From Prunus persica (taxonomy: Eukaryota > Streptophyta > Magnoliopsida > Rosales > Rosaceae): a DNA stretch of 64,000 nt. The translations under genes were made by a program, and so were the position numbers. The notes below the pieces were generated by a model that did not search any database, was not told where the DNA came from, and saw only the letters and a list, made by a program, of their open reading frames with translations. The stretch lies in the NCBI RefSeq assembly GCF_000346465.2, contig NC_034011.1, positions 11,775,195-11,839,194 of the forward strand, in the 5' to 3' direction. Shown here one piece after another: positions 21,611-34,281 of this stretch. How positions within the stretch are numbered: the stretch's first letter is position 1; the number at the start of each line of letters is the position of its first letter.

Positions 21611-24421
21611 ATGGCTCCTAAACGCTTGAAGACTACAAAGGTTCCTACTGAAACTCATAGCTGGATGTCGGAGGAAGAAGCAACGAAGCATGCTTTTGAA
21701 TTTTAGGCTGTTCTTGTGCAAGAACAATCGGCGAGTTCGGTGAGGCTGTATTCTTCTCTCCCACTGACGTTGAGAGGTCCTTATAGAACTCCACTCTTGG
21801 GTCCTCATCATCATCAGGCTAACCTGAAAATTTGCTGGCTTTGGATACTCGCTTGGTCCAAGCTCCATTTTCCTATGGTTTGGAAGACATCGACTGGGGG
21901 TGGGATGCGAACCTAGAGTGGTTGGGTTCAAACCTTGGTGTGCCTCTTCCTGAGGATTTCCTTCCTTAGGCTGACTGGGTAGATGCGATGCTGCCCTTGT
22001 TTAGAGACAAATGGATACTGAACAGTATCTTCCATGCCATCATGCTGTCGAAACACCAAATTATTATGAATCCTTCGTTGATAGGTGCTTCTCTATGTCT
22101 TTGGGATAGCACTTCGAATTCTTTTGCTTTTGGTCCCGGGCCCATGACTCCCACCATTCTGGATATGGCGGCATTTTTGGCTTTAGGCCCCACGGTCTCA
22201 GTATCGATGTCCTAGCAGATTATGAGATGAAGAATCGGAAGATTGGGGTTCCGATGAGGGCTAGTGCATCCAAAATTATGCGACTGAAGACCTACTCTGG
22301 CTTTGTGATGACATACCAAGGTATGGCTGACCAGGACCAAGAACATATGATGTTTTTGCTTTTCTGGTTGAACAAATTTATTTTCCCCCATGCTGAAGAG
22401 GGCGTGAAGATCGAGTACATGCATCTGGCTAAAGCTCTTCATAATGAGTCAGATCTGGCGATGACCCCTTTTATGTTGGCCTCGCTCTATCATTGTTTTT
22501 GTCAAATTACCATCAACCCATTTAATTTGAGCGTCTGTGGTCTTATCTGGATGGTCCATATATGGTTAGAATGGTATTTCCCCGAACTAGGAAGTGCAGG
22601 ATCAGAGTCTCTTGAAGATGTTGCTCCGGCCATTGTTCTTCTTACGAGACCGAGAAGGCCGGTCAGCACGAAGGTGTGCTTTATTTTCTTTAGGGAATGC
22701 AAGCAACGTCCCAGGACGATCAGGCTTCACTCTCTGCTTAGTGATACGTTCTGGTTTGTAGAAAGAAGTCTTCATGAAGCTCCTCGACACTGGAGGGATT
22801 TGATCGATTTTCAGTCCCAATTACATGCTGATATAAGTGTCGCCTGTCCGGCGAGCAGAGATCTCTTCTTCGGAGGGGTTCACACTGACAATACATGTGC
22901 TTATGGGGTTGAGGCCTATAATCCCCAGTATGTGGGTCGCTAGTTTGGACTTGTTCAGGCCATTCCCGGATTGAGGTATAGTTCATTGAATAAAGGAAGT
23001 TCATGGCAAAATCTGTCTATGACTCCTCAAGAGATTAGAGCAGTGAGGGCTTCGGGGCGGAGCTGAGGTAAGAAAGTGAGGGTGCTGCCTTATGACCCAT
23101 CTCTACTCTGTACTCCCTTATTTCATGAATTTTGGGAGGATAGATTCTCATCTTGGCTGCCTGAACCTGCTACGCTCCTTTATACTTCGACGTTCCACAA
23201 TTGCCCTTTTGCTAGATTAATGACTGAACAAGAAGAATCTTCCATGCGGCATAACTTGGTGCGTTACCAAGGTGAAGCTATGCTAGGTGAAAGTGCACTA
23301 TCTTCATTGTTTGTTTTTCGCCCTAAACCGGGTGTACCATTTCTAACAACCTGGATTGTTTTTGGTATTCTGGCAGAAACTACTGCGGATGAACCGAGTG
23401 ATCCTGGATTGAACGGTAAGTCCTTGTGTCTTTTCTATAGCTCAGAGTGATGTTCCTGCTGCTGACGAAACTCAAGCCTTGCCCCCTGTTTCTGTCGTAC
23501 CTCCTCATACTTCTGGTTCGCATCTTAGGTCTAAAGATAAAGGAAAGGCTCCTTTGGAAGAGTATGATGTGGAAGAGAGTGATGAAGACGAAGATGAAAT
23601 GCCGCTTCAAAGGAAACGTGGAGCTTCTGTCCTATCAACTCGTGATGCAGACTTTGATTCGGTCCCTGGAGATGGTATACTCTCCTTCCTTGGCCCTTTT
23701 TTATTTTGGTATGGGCTCCTCTTTTGCCTTTCTTAACGTTAATTTTGTAATTTCTTAAAGTTGGAAGTAAGAGGGCAAGGGTAGAATCTTCTCCTAATGT
23801 AGAAGAAACATCTTTAGTGGGTCCAGATGATGTGCCTCAGGTTTGTCTTGATTTAATTTAATCCTTGACTTCAAGAAAAGTTTTGGCCTTTTCTTATTTA
23901 TATTCATATTCTGTAGTGACCAGGTACGGAAAAGGTCTCCAGCCTTTTTGTTGTCAAAGAATCCAAGATGGTGACCCTGAAGGTGGGGACCATTAAGCTT
24001 GAAGAAGCTGTTGATCTTCCACCTTATGAGCCATACTTAGGCTGAGATGTGGCTGCAGAAGGAATGCTTTCGAGGAGAGACCCTATTTTCCAGAGTCCAA
24101 GCATGCTAAGAACTCAACCTTACCAGCGCAACGGGCAAGCGTATTGTCATGGAACTGAGACAGCCTGATATGGTACTTGCTAACGCAGTGGATAATCTCA
24201 AATCTCTCTGGAATACAATCCGGGCTCTTGATTTTGATCTGGTGGTGGAACCTGATACCTTATTGGGAATGATTCTTCATATTCACCAGATCGCTTTGGT
24301 GAAACCTCATCTTGTCCATGCATGCGATCATCTAGAACAATGGTTGAGCCGGGCCGTAAAGCACATTTGGATAACTAGAGAGATTCTACCTACTGTGAGA
24401 GATCCAGATGAGATTCTACCT
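21611..24421 (+). pseudogene. Plant mobile domain (PMD) gene, decayed
   Basis: Pieces in different frames read MAPKRLKTTKVPTETHSWM (from 21611), DWGWDANLEWLGSNLG, FGPGPMTPTILDMAAF, then a long open part 22227-22943 (SGFVMTYQGMADQDQEHMMFLLFWLNKFIFP) and 23076-23674 (PLFHEFWEDRFSSWLPEP). These fit the aminotransferase-like plant mobile domain, a family found both in transposons and in host MAIN/MAIL-type genes. Later exons encode an acidic low-complexity tract (EEYDVEESDEDEDEMP) and a helical C-terminal part. Frame changes or stops occur near 21705, 21966, 22942 and 24043. It is cut off at about 24421 by Gypsy sequence. Confidence 0.7.
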
Positions 24422-25820
24422 GGCTGACCACTTGAGGCGTTTGGTACATGAAGAAGACCTTCTACCTATTCCAGAGGCATTCCCAGATGAACAATTGCTG
24501 ACCATTGAGCTAAGTGAGCCATGGTATGCTGATATCGTGAATTATATTGTGTCTAAACAAGTCCCAAGCACCATAACTAGGCACCAACGCGATAAACTTA
24601 AAAAAATGGCACGGTTTTATGTGTGGGATGACCCTTATTTGTGGAAATATTGCCCTGATCAAATTATTCGTAGATGTGTGCATGATTCTGAGTTTAATTC
24701 AATCTTAACCTTTTGTCACACTTATGCATGTGGGGGTCACTTTGGTACACAACGCACAGCACTTAAGGTTTTAGAATGTGGATTTTATTGGCCTACTATC
24801 TTTAAGGATGCTAGAACTTTTTGTTTGACTTGTGATCGTTGTCAAAGAACGGGCAATATAGGTGCAAAAGATCAAATGCCGCAAACCCCTATCTTTTATG
24901 TGGAGATTTTTGATGTTTGGGGTATTGATTTCATGGGCCCTTTTCCTTCCTCATATGGTTTTAATTATATCTTACTTGCTGTGGATTATGTTTCGAAATG
25001 GGTGGAAGCAAAAACCATCCGTACCAATGATTCCAAAGTGATTGCAGATTTTATTAAAACTAACATATTTGCAAGATTTGGAATTCCAAGAGTACTTATA
25101 AGTGATGGAGGCTCTCACTTTTGTAATCGGACCATAGAGGCACTACTTAAGAAGTATAATGTCACACATAAGGTTTCAACACCTTATCATCCCCAAACAA
25201 GTGGACAAGCCAAAGTTTCCAACCGGGAAATCAAGCAGATCTTGGAAAAGACGGTTGGACCAACTCGAAAGGATTGGAACTTGCGTTTGAATGATGCATT
25301 GTGGGGATATCGTGCTGCCTACAAAACACCAATTGGAATGTCTCCTTTTCAGCTCATTTATAGGAAACCATGCCATCTTCCAGTTGAGTTGGAGCATCGT
25401 GCACATTGGGCAGTCAAGACTTTCAACATGAACATTGATGCCGCTGGACTTCACAGGAAATTGCAATTGAATGAGCTTGAGGAAATTCGGACTGAAGCTT
25501 ATGAGAACGCTCATATTTACAAGAAGAAAACAAAGGCTACCCATGACAAGATGATTCGTGGTAAAACGTTTTCTGTGGGGGCAGAAAGTGTTACTTTTCA
25601 ACTTTCGCCTTCATTTGTTTTCGGGTAAGTTGCGTTCTAAATGGATTGGTCCTTTTGTTGTTACTAATGTTTTTCCCTATGGTGCAGTCCAAATTCAAAG
25701 TTTAAAGACAGGACATGAATTCAAAGTGAATGGACACCGTTTGAAGCCATATTATGAGTGTTTTGAGGAGCATGTAGTGGAAGACGTACCCCTCCATGCC
25801 ATTGGCCCTAGTGAAGCTTA
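24422..25820 (+). pseudogene. Athila-like Ty3/Gypsy integrase, 5'-truncated, inactive
   Basis: The frame reads [21 protein letters not shown] (tail of RNase H), an H2C2 zinc-binding part ([18 protein letters not shown], 24718-24845), then an rve integrase core: [18 protein letters not shown] and [14 protein letters not shown]. The first two catalytic Asp are present but the expected Glu of the GQAE position is Lys (25212-25214). A G-run at about 25576-25580 carries a one-base gain, moving the C-terminal part ([31 protein letters not shown]) into the next frame up to 25820. The [11 protein letters not shown] tail is typical of the Athila lineage. Reverse transcriptase is absent; the left junction with the PMD gene shows a 12-bp repeat gagattctacct. 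Confidence 0.85.
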
Positions 25821-27554
25821 AAGGGAGGTATCGTTCGGTTGGAAGATGTTAAAGCAAGTGCTTCTTGGGAGGCAACCCATGTGTTCAAATAGAAAGATAA
25901 CGGAATCTCCGGGGCTCTACAACCAGATTTGCTCTCTTTTACTCCTCTTTATTATTTTTACTTTGCTATGATTGTCAGAGTGCTTTTAGTGATTTATTTT
26001 CGAAATTCACCACCTGTCACTACTAATGTTGTTTTTCACTGTTTTAAAAGTGTTTTCGTGCTTTATTTAAAATTTATTAATAAATAAATAACCAAAAGAG
26101 TCAAGAGTCGTTTTTGTTGTTTGTTTGTGTCTTAGGGTACCTTTTTTAATTGCATGACTGTTAAAGAAAGTTACAAACATGGGTGGAAGTTTGATATGCT
26201 CTTTGGTTAATACTTAGTTATAGTTGTCAATTACGAATTCACATGTAATCACACACAAAAATAATAATAAATAAATAAATAGATAATCAGTTTTTGTAAC
26301 ATGCTGGAAGGAAGGAACTCAAACTAAAACTACAACCCTGAGAGACTGAGCCTATTCTTTGTTTGGAGAGTTATTAATCTTGATATTCTAGTTTTCTAAA
26401 GTCGTTGCATGATCTCATTATTTCTTTGCTTGGTTGCTACTTAGAATGCTTTGTCATCACTTTAGTTCCAAATACTAGAACTCATGCCTGTTCCATTCAA
26501 AGCATCAAATTGATTGCGTAACAAATAACAAGATGAAGTTGTTTAGTTACTATCAGAGCCAAAAAGCCTTATCCCTTGCATATGCATTATAGGTTTAACC
26601 CTTTTGAAGCCTTATTTAGCCTATTTTCTTTGTTAGATTGCATTATCCCAACCTAGCCTAGTATAAGAATCCATACCCTTATTCTTAAAGAATAATGGAG
26701 AATGACTTGTTGGGAATTCCTTTTGATTTACGATTTGCAGAAAAACAAGCGTGGGGGAAGGATTTGTTCCTTTGGCGTAGTGTTGTTTTGAAAAAAAAGA
26801 AATTGAAAAAAAGAAAAAAAAAAGAAAAAAAGAAAAAGAAAAAAGAGAAGGGCCAAATATGTGAATCTGACCCTAAAGTTGTATAAATCTCCCCTTTGTG
26901 CTAAAAATTGGGTGCTATAATCACAAGTTGAATTCCAAGTGTTGATTTCATTGCTCTGTTTACTATTACTTTAAGAACCTTTGTTTATCCGTAACCTTTC
27001 TTTGTTAGCCAATACCTTAGCCCCATTACAACCCTTAGACTTCTATCTTGATTGTTATGTGTGTCAATATGTGGAGTTTAAAATTGGTATGAGCTTATGG
27101 AATCCCTGGTTCTCGCTTCTAAGTAGTAGCATTCCGTTCATGAGATCATATACATGTTTGTAGTAATAATTCCATAAAGTGCTTTCTTTGTTATAACATA
27201 TGAGAGTGCTAGTCTACATGTTTACATCAATCTTCTCACATATACTTAGTATAGGGAGTATAGTCAGAAAATTTGTGTGAAAATAAAGAGTGTATCGGGT
27301 GAGGAATTGAGTGAATTCTCTAAGGTATGTTACCACTTTCAAATATTGTTTTAATTGATTAAATGCAAGCTAGTGAGTGGTTACTGTGATTAAGTATGAG
27401 CTCGAGGGTAAGGATGGCTAAAATCTGTGTGAGTAGTGATTTTTAACATGTCATGTTTCATTGGAAATCCCTGAGGCAATTGTTGGAAGGTTTAGGTTTT
27501 GTTTTGTTTTCTTTGTTTTGCTAGGGACTAGCAGAAGCTAAATGTGGGGGAATT
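25821..27554 (+). other. Athila 3' internal region with polypurine tract
   Basis: No convincing gene is seen in the space where Athila elements often carry an envelope-like frame. There is an A-rich block with aaag units at about 26789-26852. The region ends in aaatgtgggggaatt (27539-27554), a good polypurine tract directly before the LTR start TGATAGG. Confidence 0.6.
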
Positions 27555-29069
27555 TGATAGGAGCATATTTATGCGACTTTGCAATCTTATTTCTTTGCAT
27601 TTACTTAGTTAATTCCCATTTATTAGAGTAATTTAGCTTATTTTCGTACTATTGTAGGTCCAGATGGCAAGATTGGCAAGAAAGGGCATTTTGGAGCATT
27701 TTAGAGTAGTTTTGGACTTGGAATGGATAGCATACGCATGGGGCAAGGTGGATGGACGTTTTTGAAGTTCAAAGAGGCTAGGAATGTGCTAAAAAGATGG
27801 GGAAATTAATTCAAGAATCAGCTTCTGGGAGAAACAACCCTAACTGATTTTATTTTATTTTACCTTATCCTAATCCTAATCCTATTCTACCTAAATTCCA
27901 GCAAGAAAAAGGGGGGATTAATTTCAGATTAGGAAACCTAAAAACCTGGTTCTAGAAGAAAGCATTGGGGCCGCACCTCTTTCCTAAAAAGGTGGCACTT
28001 GGGCCCTATCCTTATTCAAAAAGAAATCAGCCAAACAAAACCCTAATTTCTAGGTTTTCTGCTGGGCCCTTTTACCCTAGATCTACCACATATATAAAGG
28101 AGGGGTTGGCGCAGGAAAAAGGAGTTCTTTGGTGCCGTAGCAAGAAAGGAGAAAGAGAGAAGAAGAACTTGGAGCCGGAACCTGCTGCATCCATTGGGGT
28201 TTTCAAGGTTCTTCCTTTGATTAGTTTAAATGTTTATTCTAGATTGCTTTTCAATTATTATGAACATGTGTGATTGAATCTCTTCTTAGTTAGAGGTGAA
28301 TTCGAAGCCATGGACATATGTTTTATATGAATTGATTACTTCCAGTTATGGTTTCATAAAGTATGAATGTGATTTACTTTTCTGTTTTATTGAGGACTTA
28401 TTCTTGTATGTTTATTAAGGATGCATACTTAGTTTATATGCAGGGATTTGATGCTAGAATATAAGAGAATTTCACCTAATCGTTATGAACTTATATTCAC
28501 AAGTAGTAAAAGTCACTAGTGATGATTGCGTTAAGTAAATTGCTGGCAGGAGTATCATGCTTTTCATAGTTACAAATGCCTTGTCAAGGCTTATGATTTT
28601 CATAGAACTTAATGATCTTTGATTTGTATCTCTATCATGCTGTTCATATAGGGAACTTGATAAGGATAATTTGATTGCGTCGTTGAGTCCAATTCAATGA
28701 ACTTAGGAAGGTCTGAGAGTTAATTACTGCATTCACAATTAATTTGGGACTTTGTCATTCATACTTTATAGAAAGAGTAATTGGAGATCGATTTGCGTGC
28801 ATATGTTCCATGTGTGGAGAAGAATCCTCTAGCTATCCCTACATCCATATTTCATTCACAACTTAGTTGTTTGCTGCTGTCAGTATTACTTTAGTCTAAA
28901 TCATCCAAATCCCCCCCAACCAGTGTTCCCTTAACTTAGTTTTCCGTTTAATAAGTTTAATTTGTGTTGATTAGCATCCCTCCTAATCCCCGGAATAGAA
29001 TGATCCCTACTTACTCGTACTACGATTCTATAATTTATAGGGTTTAATTTGTGCATTAGTTATTTCTCA
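27555..29069 (+). mobile_element. Athila-like LTR, about 1.5 kb
   Basis: It starts TGATAGGAGCATATTTATG right after a polypurine tract and ends near tatttctca at 29069, followed within 10 bp by a primer-binding site. A TATA box (catatataaaggagg) is at about 28089-28103, with transcription likely starting a short way downstream. Length fits Athila LTRs. The exact right border (CA) is inferred. The LTR sits between an integrase on its left and a gag gene on its right. Confidence 0.75.
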
Positions 29070-29079
29070 CGCCAAATTT

Positions 29080-29097
29080 TGGCACCGTTGCCGGGGA
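29080..29097 (+). promoter_or_regulatory. Primer-binding site (tRNA-Asp type) of the Athila-like element
   Basis: The sequence TGGCACCGTTGCCGGGGA lies about 10 bp after the LTR end. It is the standard Athila/Gypsy primer-binding site complementary to the 3' end of tRNA-Asp. Confidence 0.85.
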
Positions 29098-29183
29098 TTA
29101 ACAAAATTGCTAATCTTTGCTTACGTCTTTCTTGTGTTTCTAATTTTGTTTTGTTTTGTTTTCTTTGTTTTAGGTACTAGTAT

Positions 29184-30545
29184 ATGACTCGAAGTTCACA
29201 CTCTGTTCGTGCGCACATATTGGACTTTGACGATGATTTCGAACGCACTTTGAGAAGGAAGAGGAAGCAGCCATAACTCAATCCCTCTAGTTCTAGTTCC
29301 GAACCTGAATCTGAAGTTGAAACGGACTTGGAAGAGGAACAAGACATGGCTGTAGACAATCGAACAATCAAGGAACTTTCTACCTCTGGATTGGACAATG
29401 CAGTCCCTCTTTGCATTTAATACCCTGGGGCAGCTGAAGGCAAGACCGATGAGTTTAAATTGAAGTCGAGTTTGCTACATCACATTCCCAAATACCATGG
29501 GCTGTCCATGGAAGATCCAAACAAGCATTTGAAGGAATTTGAAGTAGTATGTTCAAGTATGACTCCCATTAACGTGGATGGAAATATTTTGAAGATGAAA
29601 GCTTCCCATTCTCTCTTATGGACAAGGCTAAAGATTGGCTCTATGAACTAGCACCTGGAACCGTTACTTCTTGGGAAAGTATGAAGAAAGCATTCTTAGA
29701 GAAATTCCTCCCAACTTCAAGAGTCATTCTTTTGAGGAAGAAAATTAGTGGAATTCAACAAGGCATAGGAGAATCCTTTCCAGTGTACTGTGAGCGTTTT
29801 AAGACGTTAGTTGCATCCTGCCCACAACATCAAATGAAGGAAGAGCTTTTAATTCAATATTTCTATGAAGGACTACTTCCATTGGAGAGACAAATGCTTG
29901 ATGCTTCAGCGGGAGGTGCTTTGGTTGACAAAACACCAGTTGCTGCGAAGATCTTAATAGCAAACCGAGCTTTGAATGCACAACAATATGAAGGAGTTGG
30001 AGGGAGAGATCATACACGGCCAAGTCAAGTTAATGAGGTAAGTGCTATTTCGGAACTTCAATCTCAAATGGCTAATCTCTCTACTCTTATTTCGCAGGTT
30101 GTTGAAGGATCCAAAGTGCAAAGTACAGCCACTTGTAGCGTGTGCTCTATGCATGGACACCCCACTGATCAATGTCCTCAATTAATAGAGAATGGGGGAT
30201 GGGAAAGTGCCAATGCCGTAGGTTATCAAGGCCAAAATCAACTTAGGTATGACCCGTTTTCAAACATCTACAATCCGGGCTGGAAAGATCATCCAAATTT
30301 GAAGTGGAGGTAGCCTCAACAAACTCAAGAACAAGGTGGATATAGACAGCCACCTCCGGGGTTCTATCAAAGACCATTCGCACCACCACAACCTCAACCA
30401 CAAACTGCCCAATCAAATTCAGGTTCGCCATTGGATAATGGTAAAATGCTTCAAGTACTAACTTTGACTCAAGGTTTACAAAATCAAGCCAAAGAGATGA
30501 GCAAAGTCAAGAAGCAAATTGGGCAGATGGCGAAATTCATGGGAC
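29184..30545 (+). pseudogene. Athila-like gag, broken
   Basis: ATG at 29184 starts MTRSSHSVRAHILDFDDDFE. The retrotransposon gag domain follows (HHIPKYHGLSMEDPNKHLKEF, DKAKDWLYELAPGTVTSWESM, LEKFLPTSRVILLRKKI), then a CX2CX4HX4C knuckle (CSVCSMHGHPTDQC) and a tail NPGWKDHPNLKWR typical of Athila gag. Stops lie at 29274-29276, 29418-29420 and 30311-30313. A base seems lost near 29604, where the frame shifts inside KMKA/FSLMDKAK. The match ends near 30545 against gag of another element on the opposite strand. The product would form virus-like particles in the cytoplasm if intact. Confidence 0.85.
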
Positions 30546-32392
30546 GTCATCCTGCTGAGATGTCGTTCGGTTTCTCTTCTTGTCTGGATTAGTTGCTCAT
30601 CAATCTTCGCTCCTGTGGCGGATAATTCTAACTCACATTCACATTTGCACTTGCTACACATTACGATTCCAGCTGTAATGGTGGCTTTCAACTTCTCTGG
30701 TGTTGCTATAGTAACTTTCTTGTCCCCCTCTTCCCCGACATCCATAACAATCTTCCTTTTGTTGCGTCTTTCGACCCAGTTAATGCTAATCATATGTGCA
30801 GGAAAAGGCTCATTGTCCACTCTCATGGTTGTTGGTTTGTCTACGAAGATCTTGCCTTCGATGATGAGATCCTGAATGACATCTCTAAATTGAACACAGT
30901 TATTAATAGCATGTGAAAATGAATTACGCCACTTACAGAACAGTTTGTTCTTCAGTTCTTCTAGCTTAGGAAATATGTGCTTCTCGTCGAGCTTGATCGC
31001 CTTTCCTCGTAATAATTTGTCAAAGATATTTTCGACTTTTGACAGATCGAAATAGTATGACTTGTGCTTTTGCTTGTATGGAATGAATCCTCCAATCGAG
31101 GCGGGGATATTTCGTTGCTCCTTCCCTGGCCTTACTATCTCTTTGCAAGTGATTGGAGTTTTCATTTGAACGATTTCAGCTAATGCCACTTCAGGGCGAT
31201 ATCTTCTTCGACTTCTTCCTCCAATGTTTTCATTACTTCTACTTGATGAATTGGGTTCTTGTAATACTCCTGCTTGGAGTTGTTCTTTCTTTGTATATCT
31301 TCCCTAAGTAGCAATTCGTACTTGCTAGCTCTTCGTACTTGCCAGCTCGCTGGGCTACATCCTGCAAATCCATGAATTATATATCATCAAACTTTTTCCG
31401 AAGTGATAGTCTGAGAGCATTCTATGCCATTTTTATGAAATGTTTTTCATCCATAGGAATTTTGCATTTCTTTTGAGCTTTTTGAAATGTGCGATGAAAT
31501 CTAGCACTGTCTCATGGTCCCCCTGCTTCATATCCGTGAGATCGTTGATGGTAATCTCAGGTTCGGGCCTATAATACTGTTCCATAAATGCTCCTTCCAT
31601 CTCTGCCCATCCTGTGATGGAGTTCGGGCTAAGGTTGGAATACCAAGTGAAAGCTTAGCCTAACAGAGAACTAGAAAACAACCTCAGCTTCAGGAGGGGT
31701 TGAGTTTCGATTGCTACGCATTGGGTCGAGAAAAGCCCTATGTGTTCCAATGCTGATCTGTATAAGTCTTCTCCATTGAACAGACTAAAACTTGGGACTT
31801 TGAAGCCTCTTGGGAAAGGTAAATCGTCAATGTAAGCAGGATAAGGCTTTTGGTATGTAGGTCGGGCTGGTCTTCTGATACCGGCCTGACCATTATAAAA
31901 GAGTTGCCTTAATACTTCCATTTCATTACAAATATCCATTTCTGGGTGGATTCCAGGTGCAGGTTCGGCACCAGCTGGGGGTGCCTGCCCTACCTCCTCT
32001 TCGTCATTAGATTCCTAGATTTGCTCAGGTATCCTTTCATTGTTTCGTCTTCCCCGTCCGTTTCCTCCGTTATTGCCATTTATTATGGGCGATATGTACC
32101 CTGAACCCTACCGGTTGTTGCCACCTGTCGGCGTGCATGTTACTTCGGACTGGCTTTGGAGGTAGAGTGGCTTCACCAGTTTTTGGAGCCTAGTATTTGG
32201 ATGGAGTTCCAAATAGAGTGAGATGCTGATTGGCAATCTTCTTGGGAGGGCTGATCACCTTCGGCATTTGTGGTGCCACAGAGGTGACATTGAATCCCAG
32301 TGGTTGATCTACCATCTAAGTGAGTCTCTAATTGCCTTTTCCGGAGACGATGAATGGCCATGACCACTCGTTTGCCCTGTGGAATACCCTTG
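30546..32392 (-). pseudogene. Gypsy gag (second lineage), 3' part
   Basis: On the minus strand the frames give AFTWYSNLSPNSITGWAEM and EQYYRPEPEITINDLTDMKQ (retrotransposon gag core, near 31500-31680), YLPFPRGFKVPSF-type text at 31655-31939, and at 30476-31189 FCKWRNSFSHAINNCVQFRDV and EGKIFVDKPTTMRV, the post-gag segment of this lineage. Stops and frame changes are frequent. The 5' part of the same gag continues at 37377-37700, beyond the Harbinger insertion. Confidence 0.7.
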
Positions 32393-32981
32393 GGGGTTGT
32401 TTGGTACGGCGGACTGTCATGGACTGGACTAAATCCTGAGACTGTCTTGGATTAGCTCGGATTGGACTAAGCTGGATTAAGTATTGACCTACGTTTGGTG
32501 CTGCATCGGACTAAGAAGCTGGATTGTAAAAATAGTGAAGACCTATGTTTGGTGCTGTGTGGGACTAAAAAATAATTATTTTATATTTAAAAATAATAAT
32601 TTTTAAATAATTAAATGCAAGTTTTTTTGTTATTAGAATTACCAAATTGACAATATACATTTCTTTTCCTCCAAACCAAATTCACATGTACATTTCATAT
32701 GTGCAAAAGTTAGAAATTTTCATATATGCCAAAGTCATCTACATGACTCAGAAATTAGAGGTTTAGTTCGCTACACACAATTCTACCATTAATACATACA
32801 AATAAACATCCACAATTTCAAAATGAAACTAATAAGCCCCACAACCATGAACCATATGGCTTTAATGCTAGCAAAATGTTATACAATTTGTGGTGTTTCC
32901 AAAATGAAGCCAATCTTTTCAATGCATCATTTGTGGTGTTTCCAAAAAGATAGATGCATCAAACTTAGCTAGGTCATGTCC

Positions 32982-34005
32982 TCAAGCATTGTCATTAAGC
33001 AACTGCTCAACAAACACTTTCTTGATATCATCATCCAAAGACATGAATATAGATATGTTTTGTGGCTTCTCCAAAATGAGCTTTAGTGCTGCATTTTGAT
33101 CTAAAGGAAAAAATCCCATTCTCTTGAGTTCTTTGGCAATATCAGATCGATCTATTACCTTTTATTATAGCCTCAGTCACCATGTGCATCCTTTTCCCAG
33201 ATGCTTCAAACAATTTCTCCAATACAGTCACAATCTTCTCTTCATCACTTGAGCTTGCAGCTCTTTTCCTCTTATTTTGACTGTTCATAGATTGGCTTCC
33301 TTCTATGTTTAAAGACATAGGAGATGCATCTTCCTGGACACAACTGTCACTAGCATTAACATCATTATTGCTTTGCTCTTCCATTATGTCAGCGGGGGCT
33401 TCAGCTCTTTGTCCGTTAGCACAATCCTTTTCAAAGATATTAGAAAGTCTATCAAACAAAGGAAATGGTTTGCTCCTCCATTCGGCTGCTTCCTTGTGGT
33501 GCTATGATAAAACAGGGCACCACTTAGCTTATTTTCAATATGTTAAAAAAAATAATAATAACAAAAGCAAGTTTAAAATCTACACTCATCAAACCCACTT
33601 GCCATTTTTATGTAAGATAAATAGCAAAAATATGTAATCATGTACCTGCACATAAGTTTCCCATGCATCATTACTATCAACCTCAACACACTTTTTTATA
33701 TCATTCCAAGCAAATCCACTTGTGTTTATCATGTCATAGACTATGCTATATTGCTTTTTCCACTTCTTCAATTTGGATTCAATATGAGGGCATGCCTTTA
33801 GCCCCGAATCAGGACATTTAATATTCAAAGCCTTCTTCATTTGGACCATAGTACCAGATTTGAAACTACCAGTCTCATAGCGTTGGCTTGCAGCCACAAA
33901 ATCATCTAGCACGGTCAAAAACGAATCTTCTTCGAACTTGGACCATGACCGCCTAGTTCCTTTCTTTCCTTGTTCAAAGTTTTGACTGTTACCTTCACTT
34001 TCCAT
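32982..34005 (-). pseudogene. PIF/Harbinger ORF1, Myb/SANT-like DNA-binding protein, one frameshift
   Basis: Exon 1 (34005-33646) starts MESEGNSQNFEQGKKGTRRSW and holds the Myb_DNA-bind_3-like fold (RRSWSKFEEDSFLTVLDDFV, LKKWKKQYSIVYDMINTSGFAW). Exon 2 begins at 33501 (HHKEAAEWRSKPFPLFDRL) and includes a nuclear-localisation-like NKRKRAA. One extra base near 33163 sends the frame to a stop at 33142, while the expected C-terminus (DIAKELKRMGFFPLDQ ... ending at 32982) continues in another frame. In known elements this protein binds the ends and brings the transposase to the nucleus. Confidence 0.8.
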
Positions 34006-34281
34006 CCCTAAGAATAATCAACACAAATAAAATAATACCACAGTCAATAATTGGAATCTGCAAAGAAAACATAACTTTGTTTCAAGGCATGACTCTTCTT
34101 TAGTACATCACATAACCTTAAAAACAAAATGAAAAATAAAATCAGCAAACAAATTGATAAATTTTCTTTAATACCACAATCAATACATTGTTAAGGCCGA
34201 ATTATCATGCCTCAAATACAAATTACAATCACATAAAAAAGAAAACACCTTAAGAACTCAAACATAAATAACAAGAGTTGG

